A stretch of DNA of 64,000 nt. It comes from Rahnella rivi (GTDB lineage: Bacteria; Pseudomonadota; Gammaproteobacteria; Enterobacterales; Enterobacteriaceae). Below are positions 19,135-30,249 of the stretch, piece after piece; the first letter of the stretch is position 1, and the number at the start of each line of letters is the position of its first letter. Under the pieces are notes generated by a model. That model was not told the origin of the DNA. It searched no databases and worked only from the letters and a program-made list of their open reading frames with translations. The stretch is taken from NCBI RefSeq assembly GCF_019049655.1, contig NZ_JAFMOX010000048.1, positions 1 to 64,000 of the forward strand, in the 5' to 3' direction. Both the position numbers and the translations under genes were made by a program.

Positions 19135-19171
19135 AAAGGGCACTGCATGAAAATGCGGTGCCCTTTCTTTT
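19135..19171 (+). terminator. Terminator after ilvC
   Basis: The stem AAAGGGCACTGCAT / ATGCGGTGCCCTTT is followed by CTTTT. It separates ilvC from convergent ppiC. Confidence 0.88.
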
Positions 19172-19191
19172 GGTTCTGACAGAGGCAGAAC

Positions 19192-19473
19192 TTAGTTGCG
19201 GTACAAAATCTTAATGATGTGGTAACCGAACTGAGTGTGCAGCGGGCCTTGTGGCTCGATCAGCGGTGCAGAGAAAACCACTTTATCGAAAGCCGGCACC
19301 ATTGCGCCTTGCTTGAATTCACCTAAATGGCCGCCTTTCTTACCTGACGGGCAGGTAGAGTGCTTTTTAGCCAGCTTCTCAAAATCGCCACCGTTCTTCA
19401 GTTGTTCCAGAAGTTCCAGTGCCTGTGCTTCTTCCTTTACCAGGATATGCATTGCTGCAGCAGTTTTTGCCAT
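19192..19473 (-). CDS. ppiC: Parvulin-type peptidyl-prolyl isomerase C
   Basis: A 93-residue single-domain parvulin of the cytoplasm. The family elements are [27 protein letters not shown], and the ending [12 protein letters not shown]. The start at 19473 gives the usual [10 protein letters not shown]; upstream in-frame codons are not conserved. It lies between ilvC and rep, as in E. coli. Confidence 0.95.
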   Translation of the reverse strand: MAKTAAAMHILVKEEAQALELLEQLKNGGDFEKLAKKHSTCPSGKKGGHLGEFKQGAMVPAFDKVVFSAPLIEPQGPLHTQFGYHIIKILYRN

Positions 19474-19648
19474 GATGTAGACCTTTTTGCGAGAGTGTTT
19501 CCAGACGCGTAATGTAACATCTGCAACGGCGCATGGGGAATCCGGCCTGCGTTCCGGGATAACAAATTGCACGGTAAAGCCTGTCAATCTCAGCCGACGT
19601 TTCTGCTACAATCGCCGTCCTTGTCTATCAGGTGAGCAAAAATACGCC

Positions 19649-21673
19649 ATGCGATTAAACCCCAGCCAACAACACGCCGTCGAATCTGTCACCGGACCCT
19701 GCCTGGTTCTGGCGGGTGCCGGCTCCGGCAAAACCAGGGTGATTACCAATAAAATCGCACACCTGATCCGTGAATGTGGCTATCAGGCACGTCACATTGC
19801 GGCCGTGACCTTTACCAACAAAGCCGCGCGCGAAATGAAAGAGCGTGTCGGACAAACCCTCGGGCGCAAAGAAGCGCGGGGGCTGCTGATTGCCACCTTC
19901 CATACGTTGGGGCTGGAAATCATCAAACGCGAATTTGCTGCGCTGGGCATGAAATCTAACTTTTCTCTGTTTGACGATCAGGACCAGCTGGCGCTGCTCA
20001 AAGAGCTGAGCGAGAAGTGGCTGGAGAACGACAAAACGTTATTGCAGCAGCTGGTTTCCACGATCTCAAACTGGAAAAATGATCTGGTGGATCCTTCTCA
20101 TGCCGCCGGACTGGCGCGTTCGGAACGCGATCAGATTTTCGCGCATTGCTACAGCCTTTATCACGACCACATGCGCGCCTGTAATATTCTCGATTTCGAT
20201 GATCTGATCCTGCTGCCGACGCTGCTGTTGCAGAAGAATGAAGAAGTGCGCGAGCGCTGGCAGAACAAGCTGCGTTATCTGCTGGTCGATGAATATCAGG
20301 ACACCAACACCAGCCAGTACATGATGGTGAAACTGTTGGTGGGTAACCGCGCGCGCTTTACGGTGGTAGGGGACGATGACCAGTCGATTTACTCCTGGCG
20401 CGGTGCACGACCGCAAAACCTGGTGCTGCTGAAAGAAGATTTCCCGCAGTTGCAGGTGATCAAGCTGGAGCAGAACTACCGTTCCACGCAACGCATCCTG
20501 AAAGCCGCCAACATCCTGATCGCCAATAACCCGCATGTGTTCGAGAAGCGTTTGTTCTCTGAGCTGGCTTACGGCGAATCACTGAAAGTTGTGACGGCAA
20601 ATAATGAAGACCATGAAGCGGAACGCGTCGTGGGCGAGCTGATCGCTCATCACTTCATCAATAAAACCGCTTACGGCGATTACGCGATTTTGTACCGCGG
20701 TAATCACCAGTCGCGTCTGTTTGAAAAAATGCTGATGCAGAACCGCATTCCGTACCGGATTTCCGGCGGCACCTCTTTCTTCTCACGCCCGGAGATTAAA
20801 GACCTGCTGGCGTATCTGCGCGTGCTGACCAACCCGGACGACGACAGCGCTTTCCTGCGTATCGTGAATACGCCGCGTCGCGAAATCGGTGCCGCCACCT
20901 TACAGAAACTGGGTGAGTGGGCGAATCAGCGTAACAAAGGGTTGTTCAAAGCCAGTTTTGATATGGGGCTGAGCCAGTCCCTGACCGGTCGCGGGCTGGA
21001 ATCTTTGCAACGTTTCACCCACTGGATGGGCAATATTTCCGAGCTGGCAGAACGTGAACCGGTCGCCGCCGTGCGGGATTTGATCCACGGCGTTGATTAC
21101 GAAAGCTGGCTGTTCGAAACGTCGCCGAGCCCGAAAGCCGCCGAGATGCGCATGAAAAACGTCAATCAGCTGTTCAGCTGGATGACCGAAATGCTCGAAG
21201 GCACCGATCTGGATGAGCCGATGACGCTCACGCAGGTGGTCACGCGCTTTACGCTGCGTGACATGATGGAGCGCGGTGAAAACGACGAAGAGTTGGATCA
21301 GGTCCAGCTGATGACGCTGCACGCCTCAAAAGGCCTTGAGTTCCCGTATGTCTATCTGGTCGGTATGGAAGAGGGGCTGTTGCCACACCAGAGCAGCATT
21401 GATGAAGATAACGTGGATGAAGAGCGGCGTCTGGCTTATGTGGGAATTACCCGTGCGCAGAAAGAGCTGACGTTTACCCTTTGCCGTGAGCGTCGCCAAT
21501 ATGGTGAGCTGATCCGCCCGGAACCGAGCCGTTTCCTGATGGAATTACCGCAGGACGATCTGGCGTGGGAAAGTGAACGTAAAGTGGTGAGCGCGCAGGA
21601 ACGCATGGTGAAAGGGCAGAGCCATCTGGAAAAAATCCGTGAGCAACTGGCGAAAGCCAAAGGCGGAAACTGA
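19649..21673 (+). CDS. rep: ATP-dependent DNA helicase Rep
   Basis: The 674-residue SF1A 3'-5' helicase removes proteins ahead of replication forks and is needed by several phages, among them P2 relatives. Walker A is AGAGSGKT at residues 22-29, motif II is [10 protein letters not shown], motif [16 protein letters not shown], and motif [12 protein letters not shown]. The start at 19649 (MRLNPSQQ) is the family one. Length is one residue off the E. coli protein (673). Confidence 0.97.
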   Translation: MRLNPSQQHAVESVTGPCLVLAGAGSGKTRVITNKIAHLIRECGYQARHIAAVTFTNKAAREMKERVGQTLGRKEARGLLIATFHTLGLEIIKREFAALGMKSNFSLFDDQDQLALLKELSEKWLENDKTLLQQLVSTISNWKNDLVDPSHAAGLARSERDQIFAHCYSLYHDHMRACNILDFDDLILLPTLLLQKNEEVRERWQNKLRYLLVDEYQDTNTSQYMMVKLLVGNRARFTVVGDDDQSIYSWRGARPQNLVLLKEDFPQLQVIKLEQNYRSTQRILKAANILIANNPHVFEKRLFSELAYGESLKVVTANNEDHEAERVVGELIAHHFINKTAYGDYAILYRGNHQSRLFEKMLMQNRIPYRISGGTSFFSRPEIKDLLAYLRVLTNPDDDSAFLRIVNTPRREIGAATLQKLGEWANQRNKGLFKASFDMGLSQSLTGRGLESLQRFTHWMGNISELAEREPVAAVRDLIHGVDYESWLFETSPSPKAAEMRMKNVNQLFSWMTEMLEGTDLDEPMTLTQVVTRFTLRDMMERGENDEELDQVQLMTLHASKGLEFPYVYLVGMEEGLLPHQSSIDEDNVDEERRLAYVGITRAQKELTFTLCRERRQYGELIRPEPSRFLMELPQDDLAWESERKVVSAQERMVKGQSHLEKIREQLAKAKGGN

Positions 21674-21680
21674 CAGACAA

Positions 21681-21709
21681 AGAAAAGGCAGGGGATAAAC
21701 CCTGCCCTG
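21681..21709 (-). terminator. Terminator of the rhlB-gppA unit
   Basis: Read on the minus strand, GGCAGGG / CCCTGCC with a TTTATCC-type loop is followed by TTTTCTTT. It lies just beyond the gppA stop codon and directly after the convergent rep stop. Confidence 0.75.
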
Positions 21710-21734
21710 GTAGTATGACGGTGTGTCGAAAAAT

Positions 21735-23228
21735 TCAGCTCTGCTCTTCGACAAACAGCGGCCAGTGGACATAGCTCTGCCAGTGACTTTCCTGTTCTAA
21801 CTCTTCGGCCCGCAGCGGATGCTGTTCCAGCCAGCCCTGCGGCACAATCACACTCAGCTCATCATCGTTAGCGCGTAAACGCACGGCAGGCAATGTGTCG
21901 TCGCGACGACGGCTGGCAAAGATAATCGCCAGGCGCAGAATTCGGCAAAGGCGCTGCGCCAGACGCGGCGGCAAAGCATTTTGCTCATTCAGCAACGGCA
22001 AATCGAGTGTGCTGTTCTGGTTCTGCAGAAGGGTCGCCAGCAGTTTTTTCTGTGCCGGAGTGAAACCCGGTAAGTCTAAATGCCGGATCAGATAAGCCGC
22101 GTGTTGCGGGGCCTTTTTGAAATCGACGCTCAAACCTATTTCGTGGATCAGACAGGCGCTGTTAAGTAACTCACGGGCGCGGGCATCCAGCTTCCATTCC
22201 TGTGCCACCTGCAGCGAGAAGTTCTCCGCCAGCTGTGCCACGCGTTGCGCCTGCTCGTTATCCAGCAGATAGCGACGTTGCAGATTCCGCAATGTACGCT
22301 GGCGAATATCGTGCTCGATCGGCAAATGCAGCATGCCGTACACCAGACCTTCGCGCAGCGCGCCGCCGGCCAGTGTCATCGTTTCGATGTTCAGCGTTTT
22401 GAAAATGGCGATCAGAATGGACAGTCCGCTTGGGAAAACCAGCGCACGTTCGAGAGTCAGGCCTTCAATTTCCAGCTCTTCCAGTTTGCCGCACTGAATC
22501 GCGCGCTGTTTGAGCTGCTGAAGTTTTGGCAGAGTGATGCGCTCATCCATGCCTTGCGCGACCATGATTTCCTGCAAAGCCTGGACGGTGCCGGAAGCAC
22601 CGACGCAGATTTGCCAGCCGTTCGCGATAAGATCCGGTGCCACCGGCAGGATCATCTCAATCGCAGCCTGTTCGGCCTGATCGAAGTTTTCCTTTGCCAG
22701 ATTGCGGTCGGTAAAATAGCGCTCCAGCCAGGTCACACACCCCATTGGCATGCTGAAAAGGGTAATCGCCTGTGCGCCGACACCGGTCACTAATTCGGTG
22801 CTGCCGCCGCCAATATCCACCACCAGACGTTTATCCGGACCACCCGTGGTATGGGCGACGCCGTGATAAATCAGGCGGGCTTCCTCTTCACCGGTAATCA
22901 CCTGAATCGGGCAGCCAAGGATTTCCTGCGCTTTGATGAGAAATTCATCGGCATTACTGGCAAGCCGCAGCGTCGCCGTGGCGACCACGCGGATTTGTGC
23001 GCGTGGGATATCCTGCAATCTTTCAGAAAACAGCTTCAGGCATTGCCAGCCGCGTTGCATGGCTTCCTGAGAAAGCAGGTTCTGCTTATCCAGACCGGCA
23101 GCCAGACGCACTTTGCGCTTGATTCTGGCGAGGGTCTGGATACTGCCTGCCACCTCACGAACAACCAGCATATGAAAGCTGTTAGAGCCCAGATCGATTG
23201 CTGCGTAGAGTGAGGTGGAGCTTAGCAT
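21735..23228 (-). CDS. gppA: Guanosine-5'-triphosphate,3'-diphosphate pyrophosphatase
   Basis: The 497-residue protein is GppA, of the Ppx/GppA exopolyphosphatase family with an Hsp70-like ATPase fold; it hydrolyses pppGpp to ppGpp and so links to the stringent response. The two phosphate loops [12 protein letters not shown] and [13 protein letters not shown] are present, and a C-terminal HD-like domain includes [20 protein letters not shown]. It starts six bases after rhlB and is probably cotranscribed with it. Confidence 0.95.
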   Translation of the reverse strand: MLSSTSLYAAIDLGSNSFHMLVVREVAGSIQTLARIKRKVRLAAGLDKQNLLSQEAMQRGWQCLKLFSERLQDIPRAQIRVVATATLRLASNADEFLIKAQEILGCPIQVITGEEEARLIYHGVAHTTGGPDKRLVVDIGGGSTELVTGVGAQAITLFSMPMGCVTWLERYFTDRNLAKENFDQAEQAAIEMILPVAPDLIANGWQICVGASGTVQALQEIMVAQGMDERITLPKLQQLKQRAIQCGKLEELEIEGLTLERALVFPSGLSILIAIFKTLNIETMTLAGGALREGLVYGMLHLPIEHDIRQRTLRNLQRRYLLDNEQAQRVAQLAENFSLQVAQEWKLDARARELLNSACLIHEIGLSVDFKKAPQHAAYLIRHLDLPGFTPAQKKLLATLLQNQNSTLDLPLLNEQNALPPRLAQRLCRILRLAIIFASRRRDDTLPAVRLRANDDELSVIVPQGWLEQHPLRAEELEQESHWQSYVHWPLFVEEQS

Positions 23229-23234
23229 AGGTTA

Positions 23235-24527
23235 TCAGCCCGGACGTTTACGGTTGCTGCGCGGTGCACTGCTGCGACGCGAAGACGAATTGCTGTTACG
23301 ACGCGGACCATTGCCGGTGCGTGAACGTGCCAGACGTTTTGGCGCAGGCAAATCAGTCAACAGTGCTTCGCTGCTGTATTTGCTGACCGGAATACTGTGG
23401 CCGGTATAGGTTTCGATCGCCGTCAGGTTCAGGGCATATTCTTCACATGCCAGGCTGATGGAATGACCGCTCAGGCCAGCACGGCCGGTACGACCGATGC
23501 GGTGAACGTAATCTTCACAGTCATCAGGTAAGTCATAGTTGAAGACGTGTGTCACGGCAGGAATGTGCAAGCCGCGCGCAGCCACGTCGGTGGCGACCAG
23601 AATATCCAGCGTGCCTTTGGTGAAGTCTTCCAGAACGCGCAGGCGTTTTTTCTGAGGCACGTCACCGGTCAGCAAACCGACGCGATGACCATCGGCAGCC
23701 AGATGGCCCCAGACGTCTTCACAGCGGTGCTTGGTATTGGCGAAAATAATGCAGCGGTCTGGCCATTCTTCTTCAATCAGCGTCTGCAACAGGCGCATCT
23801 TTTCTTCATTGGAAGGATAGAACAGCTCTTCCTGAATACGGTGACCCGTTTTTTGCTCCGGTTCGATCTCAATCGACTCGGCATTATTCATGTTTTCAAA
23901 CGCCAGTTCTTTCACGCGATAGGACAGCGTTGCTGAGAACAGCATGTTCAGACGTTCAGTAGCAGGCGGCATCCGGCGGAAGATCCAGCGGATATCTTTG
24001 ATGAAGCCCAGATCGAACATGCGGTCTGCTTCATCCAGTACCACCACCTGAATCGCGCCCAGGTCGATGTGGTTCTGTTTTGCGTAATCGATAAGACGGC
24101 CAGTGGTCCCAATCAGGATGTCCACGCCGCTTTCCAGAACTTTAAGCTGTTTGTCGTAGCCGTCACCGCCGTATGCCAGACCTAATTTCAGGCCGGTAGA
24201 CTCGGATAATGCTTCGGCATCGGAGTGGATCTGCACCGCGAGTTCACGTGTAGGTGCCATGATCAAGGCACGCGGCTGGTTGGTCTTACGACCCTCCGCA
24301 GCAGGGTGAGAAAGCAGATAATGGAAAGTAGACGCTAGAAAAGCCAGCGTCTTGCCGGTACCGGTTTGCGCCTGACCTGCAACATCACGCCCAGCGAGCG
24401 TGATTGGCAATGCTAATGCCTGGATAGGTGTGCAGTAATGGAAGCCTTTCTTTTCAAGGGCTTCCACTGCAAGCGGGTGCAGGGCGAAGTCGGAAAACTT
24501 CTTTTCGGTCAAGTGTGTTTTGCTCAT
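23235..24527 (-). CDS. rhlB: DEAD-box RNA helicase RhlB
   Basis: The 430-residue helicase is the RNA-unwinding part of the RNA degradosome and binds RNase E. It has the Q motif region [13 protein letters not shown], Walker A AQTGTGKT, the DEAD motif [14 protein letters not shown] in LFSATLSY, and [10 protein letters not shown]. The last 30 residues are a basic, Ser/Arg/Asn-rich tail. It is divergent from trxA, as in E. coli, and is followed closely by gppA. Confidence 0.96.
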   Translation of the reverse strand: MSKTHLTEKKFSDFALHPLAVEALEKKGFHYCTPIQALALPITLAGRDVAGQAQTGTGKTLAFLASTFHYLLSHPAAEGRKTNQPRALIMAPTRELAVQIHSDAEALSESTGLKLGLAYGGDGYDKQLKVLESGVDILIGTTGRLIDYAKQNHIDLGAIQVVVLDEADRMFDLGFIKDIRWIFRRMPPATERLNMLFSATLSYRVKELAFENMNNAESIEIEPEQKTGHRIQEELFYPSNEEKMRLLQTLIEEEWPDRCIIFANTKHRCEDVWGHLAADGHRVGLLTGDVPQKKRLRVLEDFTKGTLDILVATDVAARGLHIPAVTHVFNYDLPDDCEDYVHRIGRTGRAGLSGHSISLACEEYALNLTAIETYTGHSIPVSKYSSEALLTDLPAPKRLARSRTGNGPRRNSNSSSRRSSAPRSNRKRPG

Positions 24528-24645
24528 AGTGTGGTAGAATATCAGCTAACTATTGCTTTACGAAAGCGTATCCGGTGAAATAAAGTCAACCTAATGTTGG
24601 TTAATGCTACATCAACAAGGTAAAGATAATCCTTTGGAGTAGAAC

Positions 24646-24972
24646 ATGAGCGATAAAATTATTCACCTGACCGATGACAGTTTCGACAACGACGTATTGA
24701 AAGCCGAAGGGCTGGTGCTGGTCGATTTCTGGGCTGAGTGGTGCGGACCATGTAAAATGATCGCTCCGATTCTGGATGAAATTGCCACTGAGTTCGAAGG
24801 CAAGCTAACCATCGCGAAGTTGAACATCGACGAAAACCCAGGTACTGCACCTAAATACGGCATCCGTGGTATTCCTACCCTGCTGTTATTTAAAGGCGGC
24901 GAAGTCGCAGCAACTAAAGTTGGCGCACTGTCGAAAGGTCAGCTGAAAGAGTTCTTAACAGCTAATCTGTAA
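24646..24972 (+). CDS. trxA: Thioredoxin 1
   Basis: The 108-residue cytoplasmic disulfide reductase has the active site WCGPCK (C33 and C36 counting Met) and the cis-proline loop RGIPTLLLF. Length and sequence are very close to E. coli TrxA. TTTGGAG lies before the ATG. It is divergent from rhlB, and rho follows after a long leader. Confidence 0.98.
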   Translation: MSDKIIHLTDDSFDNDVLKAEGLVLVDFWAEWCGPCKMIAPILDEIATEFEGKLTIAKLNIDENPGTAPKYGIRGIPTLLLFKGGEVAATKVGALSKGQLKEFLTANL

Positions 24973-25383
24973 GCGGTCGGGATGACCCAAGCCAGGTGTT
25001 TAGCGGGCTGCCGTGTTTTTCACAATGTCCGCTAGACGCCTGTCAAGAAGCGTGCTAAGTTTACGCTTACTGCAAATAGAGCTTACCTGTAGTTTGATTC
25101 TTACGTTTTACTCTGTTGTGTCAAAAACATCTGCCTGATAGTTTCTTTGAATAAAAATTAAATTGAACTGGCACTGTGCTTGACCATCTAACGGTTTTGA
25201 AAAAATCGGCTTTAAGACACCTCAATATCAGTTTGCCCCTCTAGAATCGCTCGCTGGCGGCTGCCTGCGGCTGGATTTTTAAGCTGTTACTTGAGTGTTC
25301 TACACAAACAGGCATGGATGACCCTGCCATACCCATTCACGACAGATGTTCGAGACATACCCCGAGTTTAAGAACCCACCATT
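24973..25383 (+). promoter_or_regulatory. trxA-rho intergenic region (rho leader)
   Basis: These 411 bases hold no gene like E. coli rhoL that I can find. A long stem at 24993-25042 (14 pairs, two of them G-U) lies 20 bases after the trxA stop. The last 60 bases before rho are C-rich and G-poor (22 C to 9 G in 25321-25380), as expected for Rho loading in autoregulation of rho. A 13-codon open frame (25346-25387) ends in TGA overlapping the rho ATG as ATGA. Rho is known to regulate its own leader in E. coli; the details here are inference. Confidence 0.5.
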
Positions 25384-26643
25384 ATGAATCTTACCGAATT
25401 AAAGAATACGCCGGTCTCTGACCTGATTGCACTCGGCGAAAATATGGGACTGGAAAACCAGGCCCGCATGCGCAAGCAAGACATTATCTTTTCAATATTG
25501 AAGCAGCATGCTAAAAGCGGAGAAGATATCTTCGGTGATGGCGTCCTCGAGATATTGCAGGATGGATTTGGTTTCCTCCGCTCCGGAGACAGTTCCTACC
25601 TCGCAGGCCCCGACGACATCTACGTATCTCCAAGCCAAATCCGCCGCTTCAACCTTCGCACTGGCGACACCATTTCCGGTAAAATCCGCCCACCTAAAGA
25701 AGGTGAACGCTATTTTGCCCTGTTGAAAGTTAATGAAGTTAACTTCGACAAACCAGAAAACGCCCGCAACAAAATCCTGTTTGAAAACTTAACCCCTCTG
25801 CACGCAAATTCACGTCTGCGCATGGAACGTGGTAACGGTTCAACCGAAGATTTAACGGCACGTGTACTGGATCTGGCTTCTCCAATTGGTCGCGGTCAAC
25901 GTGGTCTGATTGTTGCTCCGCCGAAAGCCGGTAAAACCATGCTGCTGCAAAACATCGCTACCAGCATTGCGTACAACCATCCTGACTGTGTGCTGATGGT
26001 TCTGCTGATTGATGAACGTCCGGAAGAAGTGACCGAGATGCAACGTCTGGTGAAAGGCGAAGTTATCGCATCCACCTTTGACGAACCGGCTTCCCGCCAC
26101 GTTCAGGTAGCCGAAATGGTTATCGAAAAAGCGAAACGCCTGGTTGAGCATAAGAAAGACGTCATCATCTTGCTGGACTCCATCACTCGTCTTGCTCGTG
26201 CTTACAACACCGTGGTTCCGGCGTCAGGTAAAGTCCTGACCGGTGGTGTTGATGCCAACGCCTTACACCGTCCAAAACGTTTCTTCGGTGCAGCACGTAA
26301 CGTGGAAGAGGGCGGAAGCCTGACCATCATCGCGACCGCGCTGGTCGATACCGGTTCTAAAATGGATGAAGTTATCTATGAAGAATTTAAAGGTACCGGC
26401 AACATGGAACTGCATCTGGCGCGTAAAATCGCTGAGAAACGTGTGTTCCCGGCCATCGATTACAACCGTTCTGGTACCCGTAAAGAAGAGCTGTTGACCA
26501 CGTCTGAAGAGCTGCAAAAAATGTGGATCCTGCGTAAAATCATCCATCCAATGGGTGAAATTGACGCGATGGAATTCCTCATTAACAAGCTCGCCATGAC
26601 CAAAACCAATGACGATTTCTTCGACATGATGAAGCGTTCGTAA
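25384..26643 (+). CDS. rho: Transcription termination factor Rho
   Basis: The 419-residue hexameric RNA-dependent ATPase has the N-terminal RNA-binding domain (about 1-130, with [20 protein letters not shown]) and the RecA-like domain with P-loop APPKAGKT near residue 180 and Walker [17 protein letters not shown]. Length equals that of E. coli Rho and similarity is very high throughout. The start codon has no strong ribosome site, which fits with tight regulation from the leader. Confidence 0.98.
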   Translation: MNLTELKNTPVSDLIALGENMGLENQARMRKQDIIFSILKQHAKSGEDIFGDGVLEILQDGFGFLRSGDSSYLAGPDDIYVSPSQIRRFNLRTGDTISGKIRPPKEGERYFALLKVNEVNFDKPENARNKILFENLTPLHANSRLRMERGNGSTEDLTARVLDLASPIGRGQRGLIVAPPKAGKTMLLQNIATSIAYNHPDCVLMVLLIDERPEEVTEMQRLVKGEVIASTFDEPASRHVQVAEMVIEKAKRLVEHKKDVIILLDSITRLARAYNTVVPASGKVLTGGVDANALHRPKRFFGAARNVEEGGSLTIIATALVDTGSKMDEVIYEEFKGTGNMELHLARKIAEKRVFPAIDYNRSGTRKEELLTTSEELQKMWILRKIIHPMGEIDAMEFLINKLAMTKTNDDFFDMMKRS

Positions 26644-26662
26644 TTTGGTGTAAAAGTCAGCT

Positions 26663-26690
26663 AACGCCACGCTAAGCCGTGGCGTTTTTT
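26663..26690 (+). terminator. Terminator after rho
   Basis: The stem AACGCCACG / CGTGGCGTT with loop CTAAGC is followed by a T run, 20 bases after the rho stop. Confidence 0.9.
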
Positions 26691-26764
26691 GCATTTGGTG
26701 GCTACCATAATGCAACTTCGGAGAAATAGTCAGATTATTCGGATAATAACTGATGGTTTTTCCA

Positions 26765-26818
26765 TTGCCCTTTCTTTATTTTGTCGGCGGACTGTCTGAT
26801 GACATAAAGAAAGGGCAA
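26765..26818. repeat. 15-bp perfect inverted repeat in the wecA leader
   Basis: TTGCCCTTTCTTTAT at 26765-26779 is repeated inverted without mismatch as ATAAAGAAAGGGCAA at 26804-26818. The 24-base loop holds a further GTC/GAC pairing. No T run follows, so it is not an ordinary terminator. It lies between the rho terminator and the wecA start, where the common antigen operon leader is expected. Confidence 0.7.
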
Positions 26819-26941
26819 CAGATAAGGTATTGCCTGAGACAAACCATCACTGTCACCCCATGATTAGATATAAGACTGTGAGGTTTATGATGTTCTTGCG
26901 CTCAACTCCACGCACCTTATTTTTGCAGAGATCTCTTAACT

Positions 26942-28027
26942 GTGAACTTACTCAATATGAGTACTGAACTCGTCGTCGTTTTCTTATTTTCATTCCTGTT
27001 TTTATTTGTTGCCAGGAAGGTTGCGTATAAAATCGGGCTGGTAGATAAACCCAATTTCCGCAAACGCCATCAGGGTATGGTTCCACTGGTCGGCGGTATC
27101 TCCGTTTATGCAGGGATCTGCTTCACCTTCTTCATTACCGATTATCGAATCCCCCACGGTCAACTTTATCTGGTCTGCGCAGGCTTGCTAGTGCTCGTCG
27201 GTGCGCTGGACGATCGCTATGACATCAGCGTAAAAATCCGTGCGCTGGTGCAGGCGACGGTCGCGGTCATCATGATGAGTTTTGCGAACCTCACGCTGCG
27301 TAATCTCGGCCATCTGATCGGCCCGTGGGAAATGGTGCTCGGGCCGTTTGGCTATCTCTTCACGCTGTTTGCTGTCTGGGCTGCGATCAATGCTTTTAAC
27401 ATGGTCGACGGCATAGACGGTTTACTGGGCGGACTTTCCTGCGTCAGCTTTGGTGCGATGGGCATCATCATGTACGACAGCGGACACATGGAGCTGGCAT
27501 TGTGGTGCTTCGCGATGATTGCGGCGACGTTACCTTACATCCTGCTTAATCTGGGTGTTTTGGGCCACCGCTACAAAGTCTTCATGGGCGATGCGGGCAG
27601 TACGCTGATTGGCTTCACGGTGATTTGGATCCTGCTGCAAAGCACGCAAGGCGAATCACATCCAATGAATCCGGTGACCGCGCTGTGGCTCATTGCCATC
27701 CCGCTGATGGATATGATTGCTATTATGTATCGTCGGCTGCGCAAAGGCATGAGCCCGTTCTCGGCTGACCGTCAGCATATTCATCATTTGATCATGCGCG
27801 CCGGTTTTACTTCCCGGCAGGCCTTTGTTTTGATCACCCTTGCGGCTGCAATCCTTGCGGTTATTGGCGTAATTGGAGAACATCAGCCGCTGGTGCCTGA
27901 ATGGCTGATGTTGGTTTTATTCTTCCTCGCATTCCTGCTTTACGGCGTGTGCATTAAACGCGCCTGGCGGGTTGCACGGTTTATTAGACGGGTAAAAAGG
28001 CGTTTACGCCGCTCCTCCGTTCACTGA
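26942..28027 (+). CDS. wecA: UDP-GlcNAc:undecaprenyl-phosphate GlcNAc-1-phosphate transferase
   Basis: WecA transfers GlcNAc-1-phosphate to undecaprenyl phosphate at the inner membrane, making lipid I of enterobacterial common antigen (ECA) and often starting O-antigen units. The 361-residue protein has about eleven membrane helices, the DDR-type motif GALDDRYD, NAFNMVDGIDGLLGG, GDAGST and the histidine motif DRQHIHHLIMRAG. It starts with GTG, as E. coli wecA does. It is the first gene of the ECA operon. Confidence 0.96.
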   Translation: MNLLNMSTELVVVFLFSFLFLFVARKVAYKIGLVDKPNFRKRHQGMVPLVGGISVYAGICFTFFITDYRIPHGQLYLVCAGLLVLVGALDDRYDISVKIRALVQATVAVIMMSFANLTLRNLGHLIGPWEMVLGPFGYLFTLFAVWAAINAFNMVDGIDGLLGGLSCVSFGAMGIIMYDSGHMELALWCFAMIAATLPYILLNLGVLGHRYKVFMGDAGSTLIGFTVIWILLQSTQGESHPMNPVTALWLIAIPLMDMIAIMYRRLRKGMSPFSADRQHIHHLIMRAGFTSRQAFVLITLAAAILAVIGVIGEHQPLVPEWLMLVLFFLAFLLYGVCIKRAWRVARFIRRVKRRLRRSSVH

Positions 28028-28054
28028 TCAATTTTAACCCGAGGCTTACTGGCT

Positions 28055-29122
28055 GTGGATAAATCAGAAATGACAAGTAACCAGAATGAACGCGCCATCG
28101 AAAACGAACTCGATATCCGCGGCCTGTGCTGCACTTTATGGAAAGGTAAATTCTGGATCGCGGGTCTGGCAATACTGTTCGCACTTGTCGCTCTCGGCTC
28201 CTCCTATCTGATGAAACAAGAGTGGAGTTCAACGGCGATCACCGACCGCCCGACGGTAAACAACTTGTCTTCCTATTTCTCTCAGGCGCAGTTCCTGCGC
28301 AATCTGGATATGCGTACTGCGCCGCAGACTGATGCGAGCCGGCCACCGATTTCAGATGAAGCTTACAACGAGTTTGTGATGCAACTGGCGGCTTATGACA
28401 CCCGCCGGGATTTCTGGCAGCAATCTCCTTACTACAAGCAGCGTAAGGAAGGTGATGCGCGTGCGGATGCCGTCTTGCTGGATGAACTGATTAACGATAT
28501 CCAGTTCACCGCACGCGACGGCATCAAAGTGCCGAACGATATTGTCAAACTGACCGCTGAAAACTCCGCCGATGCTAACAAGCTGCTGCGCCAGTACGTG
28601 AATTTTGCCAGCGCCCGCGCCTCTCAGTATCTTTACGATGAACTTCAGGGCGCATGGGCCGCACGTACGCAGTCGATGAAAGCGCAGGTAAAGCGCCAGG
28701 AAGAAGTCGCACAAACCATTTTCAAACGTACTGCGAATAACACCGAGCAGGCGCTGAAAATTGCTCAGCAGCAGAATATTAATAAGAGTGTGACGGAAAC
28801 CCCCGCTGAAGAACTGCCGGACTCCGACATGTTCCTGCTCGGTGTACCGATGCTAAAAGCGCGCCTTGAACTGTTACAAGCTTCAGGCCCTGGCTACGAT
28901 CTGGAGTATGATCAGAACCGCGCGATGCTTTCGACGCTAAATGTTGGCCCGACACTGACCGCGAAGTTTCAGACTTACCGTTATCTCCGTACGCCTGAAG
29001 AGCCTGTAAAACGTGACAGCCCGCGCCGCGTATTCCTGATGATCATGTGGGGTATTGTCGGTGGTCTGATCGGAGCAGGCGTTGCCCTGACGCGTCGTAA
29101 AAATAAGAGAAACACATTGTGA
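28055..29122 (+). CDS. wzzE: ECA polysaccharide chain-length modulator
   Basis: The 355-residue inner-membrane protein sets the length of ECA chains made by WzyE. It has the Wzz layout: a cytoplasmic N-terminus, a membrane helix near residues 33-53, a large periplasmic domain and a second helix near 325-345 ([19 protein letters not shown]) preceded by the proline-rich [20 protein letters not shown] start at 28055 with GAGG upstream is used here; an ATG five codons later is possible. Its stop overlaps the wecB start. Confidence 0.93.
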   Translation: MDKSEMTSNQNERAIENELDIRGLCCTLWKGKFWIAGLAILFALVALGSSYLMKQEWSSTAITDRPTVNNLSSYFSQAQFLRNLDMRTAPQTDASRPPISDEAYNEFVMQLAAYDTRRDFWQQSPYYKQRKEGDARADAVLLDELINDIQFTARDGIKVPNDIVKLTAENSADANKLLRQYVNFASARASQYLYDELQGAWAARTQSMKAQVKRQEEVAQTIFKRTANNTEQALKIAQQQNINKSVTETPAEELPDSDMFLLGVPMLKARLELLQASGPGYDLEYDQNRAMLSTLNVGPTLTAKFQTYRYLRTPEEPVKRDSPRRVFLMIMWGIVGGLIGAGVALTRRKNKRNTL

Positions 29123-30249
29123 AAGTGTTGACGATCTTCGGCACCCGTCCGGAAGCCATAAAAATGGCGCCGCTGGTGCATGCTTTGTCGCAGGATGCGG
29201 CATTTGAATCCAAAGTTTGTGTCACGGCACAGCACCGTGAAATGCTCGACCAGGTATTGCGTCTCTTTGAAATTACACCGGATTATGATCTCAATATCAT
29301 GAAGCCGGGACAGGGATTGACTGAAATTACCTGCCGGATTCTGGCCGGGCTGAAACCCGTGCTGGATGATTTCAAACCTGACGTCGTGCTGGTTCATGGC
29401 GATACCACGACCACGCTGTCCGCCAGTCTGGCGGCGTTTTATCATCAAATCCCGGTGGGTCACGTTGAAGCCGGATTGCGCACTGGCGATCTCTCGTCGC
29501 CGTGGCCGGAAGAAGCGAACCGTCTGCTGACGGGGCATCTGGCCAAATGGCATTTCGCGCCGACGGAAAATGCCAAAGCGAATTTGCTCAGGGAAAACAT
29601 CCCCGCGCAGGGGATTTACGTTACCGGCAATACGGTGATTGATGCCTTGCTGTGGGTCAGGGATCGCTTCAGCAGCGATGATTCACTGGCGCAACAACTC
29701 GCCGCCAGTTATCCCTTCCTGGACGCAGATAAAAAGCTGATTCTGGTCACCGGTCACCGCCGTGAAAGCTTTGGTGGCGGGTTCGAGAGGATTTGCACTG
29801 CGCTTGCTGACATCGCCCGCCAGCACCCGGATGTCCAAATTGTGTATCCGGTGCACCTCAATCCTAACGTCACCGAGCCGGTGAATCGCATTCTGCATGG
29901 CATCGATAACATTGTGCTTATCGACCCTCAGGACTACCTGCCGTTTGTCTACCTGATGGACAAAGCCTATCTGATCCTGACGGATTCCGGCGGCGTGCAG
30001 GAAGAAGCGCCGTCGCTGGGTAAACCGGTGCTGGTGATGCGGGAAACGACAGAGCGTCCCGAAGCCGTTGATGCCAAAACAGTCCGGCTGGTTGGCACGG
30101 ATACCGCTAAAATTGTAGAGGAAGTGACCCGCCTGCTGACGGATGAAGATGAGTACGACAGCATGAGCCGGGCGCACAATCCTTACGGTGACGGACATGC
30201 GTGTCACCACATTCTTGACGCATTGAAAAATCATTGGGTATCGCAATGA
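29119..30249 (+). CDS. wecB: UDP-GlcNAc 2-epimerase (non-hydrolyzing)
   Basis: The 376-residue cytoplasmic enzyme interconverts UDP-GlcNAc and UDP-ManNAc for the second ECA sugar. Family motifs are [15 protein letters not shown] at the N-terminus, [21 protein letters not shown], and [12 protein letters not shown]. The GTG start overlaps the wzzE stop by four bases (GTGA). Confidence 0.96.
   Translation: MKVLTIFGTRPEAIKMAPLVHALSQDAAFESKVCVTAQHREMLDQVLRLFEITPDYDLNIMKPGQGLTEITCRILAGLKPVLDDFKPDVVLVHGDTTTTLSASLAAFYHQIPVGHVEAGLRTGDLSSPWPEEANRLLTGHLAKWHFAPTENAKANLLRENIPAQGIYVTGNTVIDALLWVRDRFSSDDSLAQQLAASYPFLDADKKLILVTGHRRESFGGGFERICTALADIARQHPDVQIVYPVHLNPNVTEPVNRILHGIDNIVLIDPQDYLPFVYLMDKAYLILTDSGGVQEEAPSLGKPVLVMRETTERPEAVDAKTVRLVGTDTAKIVEEVTRLLTDEDEYDSMSRAHNPYGDGHACHHILDALKNHWVSQ

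Noticed and set aside
25025-25141. A 38-codon frame in the rho leader considered as a rhoL-like peptide
   Set aside because: It has no ribosome site, overlaps the 3' arm of the stem after trxA, and shares nothing with the E. coli RhoL peptide that I recall.
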